DNA of 64,000 bases from positions 62,001 through 126,000 of the IMG/VR virus record IMGVR_UViG_3300034103_001746. One strand, written 5' to 3'. A program made the position numbers and the translations under genes. Positions 55,062-63,835 of this stretch are shown here, one piece after another. Every line of letters starts with the position of its first letter. Position 1 is the stretch's first letter. Source of the DNA: a virus. The notes under the pieces were generated by a model, which saw only the letters and a program-made list of their open reading frames with translations, did no database searches and had not been told where the DNA came from.

Positions 55062-56266
55062 ATAGTTTTAATATTAGGGAGAGGGATTATCCATTTAGCC
55101 TTTAACGCTTCGTGTTTTTTTGATATTTCATTAAAGAAGGTATATGCTAAACACAATATATAATCTGGTTTATGTTCATATAAAAAACTAGACGGTTTAA
55201 TTGGAATCAAACCGCTAGATGTGAATTTGCCAATTTTAAGAGGGGAATCGTCAATGATAAATGGAACTAAACTACTATCTATCCCATAGAAAGATAAAAA
55301 TGTATTAGCTTGACCAGATGCTCCATAGGCTACAATTTTTTGCCCACATTGCTTTAGACTTTGTAACATTTGTTTAGTTTGATCTCTTAAGATTAAAATT
55401 CTTTGGCCAAAATTATCAAATGTAGCAGCGGAGTAAAGTCCCATATCTTTTTCTTCATTTTCTAGATCAACAACAGATTGTTCTATAATTCTAGCCCCTT
55501 TTTTACAACAATAATATCTAATACTTCCTCCGTGCGTGGGTATGTGTTCCACTTTATAAACATCTATATTCACAAGATTTAATAAAAATCTGAAACTCTT
55601 TAAACTATAATAGAAAATATGTTCATGGTAAATAAACGGAAATTGTAGATTTTTAATTAACGACCCAAGCCAATGTACTTCACATATGAAAACGCTTGAT
55701 GTGTCTGTTAAAAGTGTTTCGACGCCTTCTGCTACTCCTAATATATCGGATATATGAGCAAAACAATTACTAGTATAAACAATATCTATATGAGGATTAT
55801 CTGCTATAATGGCTTTAGCAATATCTTTGTTAAAAAATGTATTGATTAAACTAAGACCATTATTTGTATTTAATGACACAAACTCTCTTTGAGCAACATC
55901 GCTAGGATCAACTCCTATAATTCTGTCGCTATCATTTAGAAAATTTTTCAAAAAGGTAAAATCATTGGAACCTATTTCTACAATAGTGTTGTGTTTAAAG
56001 TTTTTTTTTATAGAAGTAGCGCATACATCAAAATGGTCTACGAGCGTTTTTATTGCTCCTGTTTTATACATATATTCATTAAATAGTTTACCGGGAGGAA
56101 TGTCTTCCGCTACCTGTACCAAACCAGAATCTTCGCAAAACTCTACAGTAATAGGGAAGTGCTCATTAGGAGAATTGATGTCAGATAAAAAAGATCCTGC
56201 TAGTGGCATACTAAAGGACATGAAGCTTTTTGTGGGTTTTTTAGAAATTCTACAAATTCCAGTCAT
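55049..56266 (-). CDS. NDP-sugar C-methyltransferase-like protein
   Basis: A 405-residue protein with the three-part build of sugar C-methyltransferases (TylCIII/NovU type): an N-terminal cysteine region, a central SAM-binding domain with IVEIGSNDFTFLKNFL (about residue 92) and VDPSDVAQ, and a C-terminal domain starting with VAYGASGQANTFLSFYG. The family normally has four zinc-binding Cys in the first 60 residues as CRxC and CxxCG; here they read CRIS and CEDSG, so half are gone. Activity without zinc is uncertain. It lies between a GT2 gene and the dehydratase-like gene. Confidence 0.75.
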   Translation of the reverse strand: MTGICRISKKPTKSFMSFSMPLAGSFLSDINSPNEHFPITVEFCEDSGLVQVAEDIPPGKLFNEYMYKTGAIKTLVDHFDVCATSIKKNFKHNTIVEIGSNDFTFLKNFLNDSDRIIGVDPSDVAQREFVSLNTNNGLSLINTFFNKDIAKAIIADNPHIDIVYTSNCFAHISDILGVAEGVETLLTDTSSVFICEVHWLGSLIKNLQFPFIYHEHIFYYSLKSFRFLLNLVNIDVYKVEHIPTHGGSIRYYCCKKGARIIEQSVVDLENEEKDMGLYSAATFDNFGQRILILRDQTKQMLQSLKQCGQKIVAYGASGQANTFLSFYGIDSSLVPFIIDDSPLKIGKFTSSGLIPIKPSSFLYEHKPDYILCLAYTFFNEISKKHEALKAKWIIPLPNIKTIWTQ

Positions 56267-57711
56267 ACTTCACTCCCATAATTAATTTTTTGTCTAAATT
56301 CTATTATATTCATATTTGTATACTTAATGAATAGGTCTTGATTATGATTTTGTTGCCTATAATGATGAGAAAGTTTTTTCATAGTTCCGCTTGATAAATG
56401 AAAGACGAAAGAATTATTAGAACATATAAATTTATATGCATTATTAAATTTCCATAATTCATAAGCAAACATATCGTCTCTTCCATAGCCACTTAAAAAA
56501 TTTCTATCCCAATTTCCTGAATAACCTCCAATATTTAAGAAATCTTTAGATTTAACCATAATAGGATGATTGTAACTAATAATTTTCTTATATGTTTTAT
56601 ATTTTAGATTATCATAATTTTTATGAAATTGTTGAATATAAAAATCATCATATTTACTTAAAGAAGTGTCAACCACCACACACAGATTGTTGCTATTAAA
56701 ATTTTCTATTAAACCACACGAAGCGGAACAGGGATAGTTACTGTCTATAATATTGATCAGATCAGAAATAAAATCTCCATGATATATCATATCATCATTA
56801 GTATTTAAGAAATATTCACTTTGTTCAATAAAAGGCTTTAGAAAATCAATTGCTAACGGGCCCCCGTTTTTATTATTACATACAAAGGGTATTCCAAGAT
56901 TATATAAATAGTTTATAGACTCAGGATCCGGCTCATTTAATACTACTGCTATACCATCTTTTTCATGATCGATGCACGACAAAATTGAGTCGATGCAAGA
57001 CTTTAAAAGATAAAAATTATTCCAAGAACATAAACCAATTAAAACTCTATATTTTTGTATAGATATAGGATTTGATATTTTTTTAGCTATTTGATCATAA
57101 AAAGTATTCTGTTCTCTTTGCCTATTGATTTCTTTGTGATGTGTAATAGCTAAAAATTCATTCTCTGTGATAGCACCGTAGTTTTCATATCCCTGTAGAG
57201 TTTCATGAACATCACCCTGCCATAATATTTTTTTATTATTTTTATATAGTCTGGGTTGAAAATCTGGCCAGTTAATCCATCCCCTCTCATTAACTCTCCA
57301 AGACCATTTTTGTATATCGTCTTCTGTTATTCCTTCTACAGTATTTATTCTAGGAAATAAATATAGATCTAGATCATTTTCTTTTAGAATTTGTCTAATA
57401 ATTGGAAAAGCTTCGTCTTTTAAGTTTTCATCAGCATCTAAATTTAGAATATATGTTTTAGTAGCTAAGGATGTGAGATAGTTTTTAAGTTTAGCAAATT
57501 TACCATCAAACCTATATTCATAGGGGATAATATTATTATTTTTTAGATAATTATAAATATCTTGATACCATTGGGTATTTTTTTCAGATTCATCTTTGTG
57601 AGTTTGAACAACAACTATTTCTTCATCTTCTTGTTTTGCTGCTAAGATTGTATTTATTAATTGTTGAATATAGTCTACTTCATTGTAAACTGTAATGCAG
57701 TATGAAATCAT
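56263..57711 (-). CDS. Two-domain GT2 glycosyltransferase
   Basis: A 482-residue protein with two GT-A domains. The first, residues 1-220, begins MISYCITVYNEVDYIQQLI and has YILNLDADENL (D-x-D, about residue 92) and later WQGDVHETLQGY, typical of small GT2 enzymes. The second, from about residue 225, has VLIGLCSWNNFYLLKSCIDS and FLNTNDDMIYHGDF, then WDRNFLSGYGRDDMFAYELW. Two catalytic domains in one chain suggest sequential addition of two sugars. It is flanked by the O-methyltransferase and C-methyltransferase genes. I see no membrane segment. Confidence 0.75.
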   Translation of the reverse strand: MISYCITVYNEVDYIQQLINTILAAKQEDEEIVVVQTHKDESEKNTQWYQDIYNYLKNNNIIPYEYRFDGKFAKLKNYLTSLATKTYILNLDADENLKDEAFPIIRQILKENDLDLYLFPRINTVEGITEDDIQKWSWRVNERGWINWPDFQPRLYKNNKKILWQGDVHETLQGYENYGAITENEFLAITHHKEINRQREQNTFYDQIAKKISNPISIQKYRVLIGLCSWNNFYLLKSCIDSILSCIDHEKDGIAVVLNEPDPESINYLYNLGIPFVCNNKNGGPLAIDFLKPFIEQSEYFLNTNDDMIYHGDFISDLINIIDSNYPCSASCGLIENFNSNNLCVVVDTSLSKYDDFYIQQFHKNYDNLKYKTYKKIISYNHPIMVKSKDFLNIGGYSGNWDRNFLSGYGRDDMFAYELWKFNNAYKFICSNNSFVFHLSSGTMKKLSHHYRQQNHNQDLFIKYTNMNIIEFRQKINYGSEV

Positions 57712-57739
57712 AGTTTATTTTCTAAAATCATTAAAGATA

Positions 57740-58435
57740 TTATTTGACAATATAACAACCTGGTGGTAGACCTGTCTCATCGTCGGCATACTTATTCCCC
57801 ATAGTTAGAACCTGTTTGGTATTTGGATGTATAACAGTTAACGGGCGTCCAATTTCTGTAAAGAATGTTATCATTGCATCAAAAGTTTCTCTCAGTCCAG
57901 AATCATCAAATATTATATATCCTCCTTTTATCACCTTATCATATAAATTATAGAGAACCTCTAATACAGCGGAGTAGGAGTCAACGTCTATGCGTAATAA
58001 AGATATCTGTTGAATATCTAAATTCTTGGTTGTATCTCTGACAAATCCCTTTACAATAGAAATGCGCTTTTTATTAATATCGGAATCCAAACCATAAAGC
58101 TTAAAGTTATTTAATGTCTCGTTGTAAGGTATTCCTATGGGTCCAACCATATTAGCAGTGAAAGAAGGTATGTGTCTTTCTGTTTTAGAATAGGAATATA
58201 TGGCATCGTTAATATTTTGAAAACCTTCAAAGGAATCCAGTACCCATATCTTTTTATGTGGAAACAATTTTGATAGAAAAATAGAAAATCCTCCTCGCCA
58301 ACACCCGCATTCTATAATATCTCCATCTAATTGGTCTATTACATCTTTTTGCTGTAAAACAGTATCAAAATTATTTTTATATACCATAGAAATTTTTTGA
58401 GATATTAAATTATCTATTAATTCATTGATTTCCAT
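57740..58435 (-). CDS. TylF/MycF-like O-methyltransferase
   Basis: A 231-residue class I SAM methyltransferase of the TylF family. Key features: GDIIECGCWRGGFSIFLSKL (about residues 38-57, SAM-binding loop), IWVLDSFEGF (acidic strand 2), SLLRIDVDSYSAVLEVLYNL (about residue 145, metal-binding Asp pair), and GGYIIFDDSG. TylF-like enzymes O-methylate sugars and related hydroxyls. It heads the sugar cassette downstream of the deaminase gene, 20 bases away. The substrate is likely a sugar made or transferred by the neighbours. Confidence 0.82.
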   Translation of the reverse strand: MEINELIDNLISQKISMVYKNNFDTVLQQKDVIDQLDGDIIECGCWRGGFSIFLSKLFPHKKIWVLDSFEGFQNINDAIYSYSKTERHIPSFTANMVGPIGIPYNETLNNFKLYGLDSDINKKRISIVKGFVRDTTKNLDIQQISLLRIDVDSYSAVLEVLYNLYDKVIKGGYIIFDDSGLRETFDAMITFFTEIGRPLTVIHPNTKQVLTMGNKYADDETGLPPGCYIVK

Positions 58436-58455
58436 ATAAAATATTTCCTTTTTAT

Positions 58456-58917
58456 TTAATTAATATTTTTTAACCAAGTTAAGTCAGGATTAACATATTC
58501 AATTTTCATTCCACTCATTTTAACGAATAGATCAAAGCGTTTTTGGTGTTCTTCATCAAACAAGTGTGTACCATGTCCTTCACACATATATACTTGAGTA
58601 ACACCTTCTTGCCATAAGGCCATAATACAATCATTACAACATTGGCCAGTTACATACGCTATTCCGTTGTCTGGTCTAATCACACAGTTTGATAGAGCAT
58701 TTCTTTCAGCGTGGATCATCCACGGATATTTGTCTGGTCTAGTATTTGGTAATTGACTGTCATCTAATCCTTTTGGAAAGCCGTTGTAGCCAACGCCCAA
58801 TATTCTATGATTAGTATCTGTGATAATACAGCCGTGCTGTGTTTGAGAATCATGACTCCTCAAAGAGACAACTTTAGCCAAACCTATAAAATATTCGTTC
58901 CATGATGGTCTATTCAT
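58456..58917 (-). CDS. dCMP deaminase
   Basis: A 153-residue zinc deaminase. HAERN (H69, E71) and GQCCNDC (C94, C97) form the catalytic site; the usual P-C-x2-C reads C-C-x2-C here. The N-terminus RPSWNEYFIGLAKVVSLRSH is the typical opening, so ATG 58917 is the true start. It makes dUMP from dCMP to feed thymidylate synthesis. No ribosome site precedes the ATG; instead a promoter -10 box ends six bases upstream of it, so the transcript may be leaderless. Confidence 0.88.
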   Translation of the reverse strand: MNRPSWNEYFIGLAKVVSLRSHDSQTQHGCIITDTNHRILGVGYNGFPKGLDDSQLPNTRPDKYPWMIHAERNALSNCVIRPDNGIAYVTGQCCNDCIMALWQEGVTQVYMCEGHGTHLFDEEHQKRFDLFVKMSGMKIEYVNPDLTWLKNIN

Positions 58918-58922
58918 GACAT

Positions 58923-58950
58923 ATTATATCGAGCGCGACGCATAGTGCAA
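58923..58950 (-). promoter_or_regulatory. Promoter immediately upstream of the dCMP deaminase start
   Basis: On the leftward strand TTGCAC (58950-58945) and TATAAT (58928-58923) are 16 bases apart. The A of the deaminase ATG (58917) is the sixth base after the -10 box, where transcription would normally start. Together with the lack of a ribosome site this suggests a leaderless mRNA covering the sugar cassette downstream. Confidence 0.7.
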
Positions 58951-58959
58951 GTTGGGTTG

Positions 58960-61900
58960 TTAACAGCCACAACCGCTACAGGCGCCCACTACCGTTCCAT
59001 AATTACACGAGCTTTCATCAAATGTAGCATCGCCATTCACCGTACCATAATTATATGATCCATTAGAAAAAGTTGCATTGCCATTCACCGTACCATAATA
59101 ATTATTAGATGCATTGAAGGTGGCATTAGTATTAATAGTACCATAATTAGTAGAGTTTATAAATAATCCACTATTAACAGAACCATTATTTGAAGAAGTT
59201 ATAAAAATACCAACGTTAGTTACTGATCCATTGTTAGAACTATAAGATGTAAAAGTGCCAGTTTGAACAACTGTACCTTCGTTTGTACTAGTATTAAAAG
59301 TGACATTACCACCAATATTATTGTAATTAACAGAATAAGAATTAAAAGAGGCGTTTCCGTTAATATAGCCATAATTACTAGCATTATTAAAAGATATATC
59401 TGTGCCTAAATTACCATAATTTGCACAACCGGGTCCAAAGGTCACTGTTCCAGTAATAGTCCCAGAGTTAATGGCCTGATTAGTAAAAGAATGACCACTA
59501 CCATTTAATGTACCAAAATTAATAGCATTATTAAAAGATGAAGTTTTATGAATAACACCCCTATTAGAAGCAGGAGGAATTACGATATATGTTGATGTAT
59601 CATTATTCCATATATAATTATATGATCCATTAAAAGAAGCAGTACCGGATATATGTCCATTATTTATACTTTGGTCTTGAAATGATAAAGAAACCCCGCT
59701 GAATGGTATATCTGAATTATTAATAGATTCATTATAAAAAGTTCCTCCAGATATTTTAGCATTATTAACACTATAATTATAAAAAGATGTTGATGGTAAC
59801 AAACCGGTAGCATTATTAATTCCTGAATTTCTAAATGTAGATACTGATGAGTACGATCCTCTATTTATTGCATTATTATAAAATGTTCCTTGATTGATTC
59901 GCCCATAATTAATGCTGTTATTATAAAAGTTAACATTACCTGCTATTCCAGAAAAATTATTCTGACTAGAGTTATAAAAAGTGGCGTCTTGTATTACCCC
60001 ATTATTTTTAGAGTCTGAATAAAAAGTGCTGTTACCCAAACAAACACCACTATAATCATTAGATGACGATTCACGAAACACAACTACGCAAGATAGCCCT
60101 GAAGACTGATTCATAGAATTACCAGAAAATTCTACAGAAGATGTTACATTACCGATATTAATACTATTATCAAAAAAATAAGCTATACTGCCTGTGCCAT
60201 GATTTTTACTGTTATTATAAAATTTACTATTATAGAAAGAACCTTTATTAGTACTAGAATTTTGATAAAATCCGTATGTTACAGATCCGGAGTTGGTTGA
60301 AGAATTATTAAAATATCCACTATACGATATAAAACTAGTATTAATTGACAAGTCATTAAAAATTCCGTTTGATATATTGCTGTAGTTAAAAGTAGCGTTT
60401 TGAAAGTATCCTGTAGTACTAATAGTCCCAGAGTTTATAGTATTATTTTGAAATATTCCTTTGTTTATAGTTCCTTGATTTACGCTATTGTCTTTAAAAA
60501 TCAAATATCCACTACTTGAAACATTAATATTAGCTGCGTTCTTTGCAAACTTTTGAAATGTAATATCGAATATAGATATATTCGCATTATTTGTGGAGGT
60601 ATCAGAAAAAGTAGCTTTACCAGTTAAGGGACCACTGTTAACACCAGACACAGTAAAAACTGTTACACCACTCACGCTACCGTTATTATTAGAGTTATTA
60701 AAAGCATGAGTACCCGATATGATACTACCATTATTAGTAGAATTATTAAAATTTGTACTTTTAGTAATAGTGCTATTATTAATGCTTTGATTATTAAAAT
60801 CTGCTGACCCATCAATACTGCCATTATTTGTACCACTACTAAAAATACATTGACCACTTACACTAGCATTATTTGTAGCATTAACAAATTGACCATATCC
60901 TTGAATGATCCCACCGTTTTGGCCACTAATCATATACAGATTTCCAATAATTCTTCCAGCGTTATTAGATTTATAAAACTTGACTGAGCCGGATATAGAT
61001 CCATTATTAGAAGAGTCTATAAATAAACTATTTCCATAAATAATATTGTTATTCAGAGAAGAGCTTCCACTAAAAATAGATAAAGCCCCTGAAATAATGC
61101 CATTATTTACAGAGTTTAAAAAAAGACTTGTGGTATTAATAATACCATTATTGACTGCTGAACCGCTAAAAATAGTGTTTCCATATAATTTACCATTTAC
61201 TGAGTTAATAGAATTAGATATAAATAATGTTTCAGAAAAACAATATCCATTATTTGTAGAAGCATTTTCAAATCTAGCCTCATTTGTTATAGTCCCATAA
61301 TTAATAGAATTCAATAAAGTAGTTTTAGCAGATATGGTGCCATAATTATTTGACGAGGATAATAAGGCCGATGGGGCCGTGAGTGAGCACCCAGACGCTA
61401 TATTAGAATCAAAAAAATATGCTCCGGGTGGAATACTTTTTAAAAAATTTGGATCATCACTTCCATTATCGGTCTGTGCGGAATTAGGGTATATCGAAGA
61501 ACTTTCCGAGCTTCTAATATTAATATTAATTAATATTCCAGAAATATTTAACTCTTGATTATATGTTTTAAAAGAGCTATTTTGAAAAAATAATCTTTTA
61601 TTAAGATTAATATTTAATAAAGGAGATATTAAGCCTTGAGAACCTATTATACCATTGGTAACAAGTAGATTATTAGTTGTAATATTTCCAAAAGAGAAAG
61701 GAACCCTATCCTCCGGCCGATTTGTATCTGCACCAAATATTATTAGAGTGTTTTTTACTTTGATAGATTTAAGACCCAACAATCCGATGGAAGATTTACT
61801 AAAACATGAATTCGTTTGTGCCATAACACTAGCGTCAATAGTAATTACGCTAGGTTTACTAATCACAATATCTGTTTTATTACTGGGAAGATTTTTACTA

Positions 61901-61974
61901 TTAATTTCTAAAGAGCCATCCTCAAACCACTTAGATAAGTCGCACCAGACATTTCTTGAAAGAGGATTGCTCAT
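58960..61974 (-). CDS. Long asparagine/glycine-rich solenoid repeat protein
   Basis: A 1,004-residue protein. Residues 1-205 are a non-repeated beta-rich head. From there to the end runs a chain of roughly 45-50 imperfect repeats of about 16 residues, pattern N-[NY]-G-[ST]-[IV]-x-G-x-[AV]-x-F-x-[NS]-x-S-x, for example NYGTVNGNATFSNGSY. The regular Gly, hydrophobic and Phe positions fit a beta-solenoid rod. The last residues, CSGCGC, form a cysteine cluster that could cap the rod or cross-link it. It has no signal peptide. It is preceded by the papain-fold gene (TAATG junction). A virion fibre or surface rod is plausible; function unknown. Confidence 0.7.
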   Translation of the reverse strand: MSNPLSRNVWCDLSKWFEDGSLEINSKNLPSNKTDIVISKPSVITIDASVMAQTNSCFSKSSIGLLGLKSIKVKNTLIIFGADTNRPEDRVPFSFGNITTNNLLVTNGIIGSQGLISPLLNINLNKRLFFQNSSFKTYNQELNISGILININIRSSESSSIYPNSAQTDNGSDDPNFLKSIPPGAYFFDSNIASGCSLTAPSALLSSSNNYGTISAKTTLLNSINYGTITNEARFENASTNNGYCFSETLFISNSINSVNGKLYGNTIFSGSAVNNGIINTTSLFLNSVNNGIISGALSIFSGSSSLNNNIIYGNSLFIDSSNNGSISGSVKFYKSNNAGRIIGNLYMISGQNGGIIQGYGQFVNATNNASVSGQCIFSSGTNNGSIDGSADFNNQSINNSTITKSTNFNNSTNNGSIISGTHAFNNSNNNGSVSGVTVFTVSGVNSGPLTGKATFSDTSTNNANISIFDITFQKFAKNAANINVSSSGYLIFKDNSVNQGTINKGIFQNNTINSGTISTTGYFQNATFNYSNISNGIFNDLSINTSFISYSGYFNNSSTNSGSVTYGFYQNSSTNKGSFYNSKFYNNSKNHGTGSIAYFFDNSINIGNVTSSVEFSGNSMNQSSGLSCVVVFRESSSNDYSGVCLGNSTFYSDSKNNGVIQDATFYNSSQNNFSGIAGNVNFYNNSINYGRINQGTFYNNAINRGSYSSVSTFRNSGINNATGLLPSTSFYNYSVNNAKISGGTFYNESINNSDIPFSGVSLSFQDQSINNGHISGTASFNGSYNYIWNNDTSTYIVIPPASNRGVIHKTSSFNNAINFGTLNGSGHSFTNQAINSGTITGTVTFGPGCANYGNLGTDISFNNASNYGYINGNASFNSYSVNYNNIGGNVTFNTSTNEGTVVQTGTFTSYSSNNGSVTNVGIFITSSNNGSVNSGLFINSTNYGTINTNATFNASNNYYGTVNGNATFSNGSYNYGTVNGDATFDESSCNYGTVVGACSGCGC
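58985..61350 (-). repeat. Tandem about-48-base coding repeats (NYGTVxGxATF type)
   Basis: Degenerate tandem repeats inside the solenoid gene, period about 45-54 bases, most often 48. The copies nearest the 3' end of the gene (59000-59140) are the most alike at DNA level; older copies are conserved mainly at the Asn-Gly and Phe codons. The estimate of 45-50 copies comes from region length divided by period, not from a count. Confidence 0.75.
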
Positions 61975-63584
61975 TATGTATTACCGTCAAAAAATAATTT
62001 AAGTTTGGGCTCATATGTATTTTCTCTAGCCTTATAAAATTGTGTATAATCTAAATCCTGTTTGGGGAATCCTTCTGTCATAGATAAAGCAAACACCATT
62101 CCCATAGCATGTTGTTTAGTAGCACATCCCCATGGAGAACACGCCGTATCATCCACACACGGATCATTATTAGGGTCGTTTGGATTGGACACAGAAGTTT
62201 TTCTTCTACAATTAACTTTATCGACTCTATATAAATTTAACATACATTGTAGATGACTCTCTGTTACTAAAAATGATCCGTCAGGAATTGGGCCCCAAGA
62301 AGGATGTCCTCCGTCGTTCCATTTTCCCCAACTATTTGCTAATAAGTATACACACTCAGTATAATCTACTTTTCTATCATCATACCCAATAATAGCATAA
62401 GAATGATACCATATTCTATCTGGATATGAAACACCACCAGAGTCTCGGATATTTGGAAAACCAACATTAGTCATTAGTATTACTCCATAACCATTATATA
62501 TTAAATCTTTAATAGACTGTAATACATTCGATGTGTTTGTGAACTGAATTATTGATATAGTTCTTACTCTATCAATAGTTTCTACTGGTTTTCCTAAATA
62601 ATCAACATTTTTTGATTTTTCATATTTATTAGTTTTATAGTCATAATTATTAATTGTTTGAAAATATTTTAAAAGTATATCTCCGGGACAGCTATAAAAA
62701 TTAGGACCACTATTATTAATTAAATTAACATATCCACCATATGATTTTCGTTTTAATATCCCTATGTGCCTAAGTGGAAAATCTTCATTTGTTACATTGG
62801 TTGTATCGGTTGTTAATTGAGTATATTCCCAATAACCATAACGAGTACCAGTAATATCTCCACAACACCAGTTCATTTTTTCTGCGCATGATCCGCTAGT
62901 ACAACAATCTTGTTGGTCTGGTGTTATATCTTCCGGATTAGATGTACAAGCTCCGCATGGTGTGCATTCTCTAAATCCAGATTTTTCATTCTGTTTACAT
63001 TCAAATGTTGCTCCTAACGCAGATCCTTCCTTTTTAGGATCAAATTTTGGTAAACAATCTAAATCTCCACATCCTGTTCCTCTATTCATAGAGTCACTTT
63101 CGGGAACTAGGTCTGGTCCTAAGAGCATTAAACAGTCTGTTATATAATTTTGACCAAAATATTGTAAATACTCTGTTGCTCCTCTGTGTTCCCAAGAGGA
63201 TCTAGTGCCAGAAGCCTCAACATAACACGCTCTCATAACATCGCAAGCATTACGAATAGCGTGAGACGTACCACTTTTAATGTCGGGTTGAATCTCTGAA
63301 AAAGCTTCAACATCTATTCTTTGTAAAAACCTAAATGGCAAAGCTAATTTTCTTGATCCTGTATTTAGAATACCGAATGGATCACTATCGCTTGGCTCTA
63401 TTTGTGTATATGGAGCTTTATTAAAACAAGGATATTTTAGTTGTTTTAAAAAATTACTTAATCTAGGTAAATCGTATGGAGTTCCGCGTCCAACATTTTG
63501 TTCAGGACGCCCAACAAAATCTATTACACCCATTTCGCACGGGGATGTGGTGTATTCGTAATAAAGCTCTTTGGGCGTTAACAT
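61974..63584 (-). CDS. Papain-fold (C1A-like) protein with cysteine-rich insert
   Basis: A 536-residue protein. The C-terminal half has the papain-family His and Asn motifs: WYHSYAIIGYDDR (about residue 395, catalytic His) and VYLLANSWGKWNDGG (about residue 416, catalytic Asn). In the N-terminal half GTSHAIRNACDVM (about residue 104) aligns best with the GxCxxF active-site helix of such enzymes, with Ser where Cys is expected. Between them lies a cysteine-rich insert (about residues 175-245, CGDLDC, CTPCGAC, CCTSGSC, CCGD). It may be a pseudo-protease or have an unusual nucleophile. It lies between a small membrane protein and the solenoid repeat protein. Confidence 0.6.
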   Translation of the reverse strand: MLTPKELYYEYTTSPCEMGVIDFVGRPEQNVGRGTPYDLPRLSNFLKQLKYPCFNKAPYTQIEPSDSDPFGILNTGSRKLALPFRFLQRIDVEAFSEIQPDIKSGTSHAIRNACDVMRACYVEASGTRSSWEHRGATEYLQYFGQNYITDCLMLLGPDLVPESDSMNRGTGCGDLDCLPKFDPKKEGSALGATFECKQNEKSGFRECTPCGACTSNPEDITPDQQDCCTSGSCAEKMNWCCGDITGTRYGYWEYTQLTTDTTNVTNEDFPLRHIGILKRKSYGGYVNLINNSGPNFYSCPGDILLKYFQTINNYDYKTNKYEKSKNVDYLGKPVETIDRVRTISIIQFTNTSNVLQSIKDLIYNGYGVILMTNVGFPNIRDSGGVSYPDRIWYHSYAIIGYDDRKVDYTECVYLLANSWGKWNDGGHPSWGPIPDGSFLVTESHLQCMLNLYRVDKVNCRRKTSVSNPNDPNNDPCVDDTACSPWGCATKQHAMGMVFALSMTEGFPKQDLDYTQFYKARENTYEPKLKLFFDGNT

Positions 63585-63835
63585 TATGCATTTTTAGTCA
63601 GTTTATTATATACTACTAAAGATAAAATTGATCCAGCAACCCCCATAATAATTCCAGCTGGGGACACAGCATCATAGCTTCCTAATAAATAAAGTATGGC
63701 TCCTCCCATATATGAGCCAGCAACTCCCAAAGCTACTGTTTTTACAAAACCAAAATTTTCTTCGCCAGGAACTATACTTTTGGCAATAGACCCTACAAAT
63801 AAGCCATATACACACCACACTAAAATATTAAACAT
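63584..63835 (-). CDS. GlsB/YeaQ-like small membrane protein
   Basis: An 83-residue, three-segment membrane protein of the transglycosylase-associated (GlsB/YeaQ/YmgE) type: the first segment with LVWCVYGLFVGSIAKSI, a central GVAGSYMGGAILYLLGSY, and GIIMGVAGSILSLVVYNKL. The family usually has the same size and glycine pattern. In bacteria it is a stress-related inner-membrane protein of unclear mechanism. In a phage a role as a small pore-forming lysis protein is conceivable but unproven. It joins the papain-fold gene by TAATG and overlaps the preceding gene by 8 bases. Confidence 0.7.
   Translation of the reverse strand: MFNILVWCVYGLFVGSIAKSIVPGEENFGFVKTVALGVAGSYMGGAILYLLGSYDAVSPAGIIMGVAGSILSLVVYNKLTKNA

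Noticed and set aside
58985-61350. CRISPR array
   Set aside because: Repeats are degenerate, continue without spacers in one reading frame and encode a regular protein pattern; no cas genes lie nearby.
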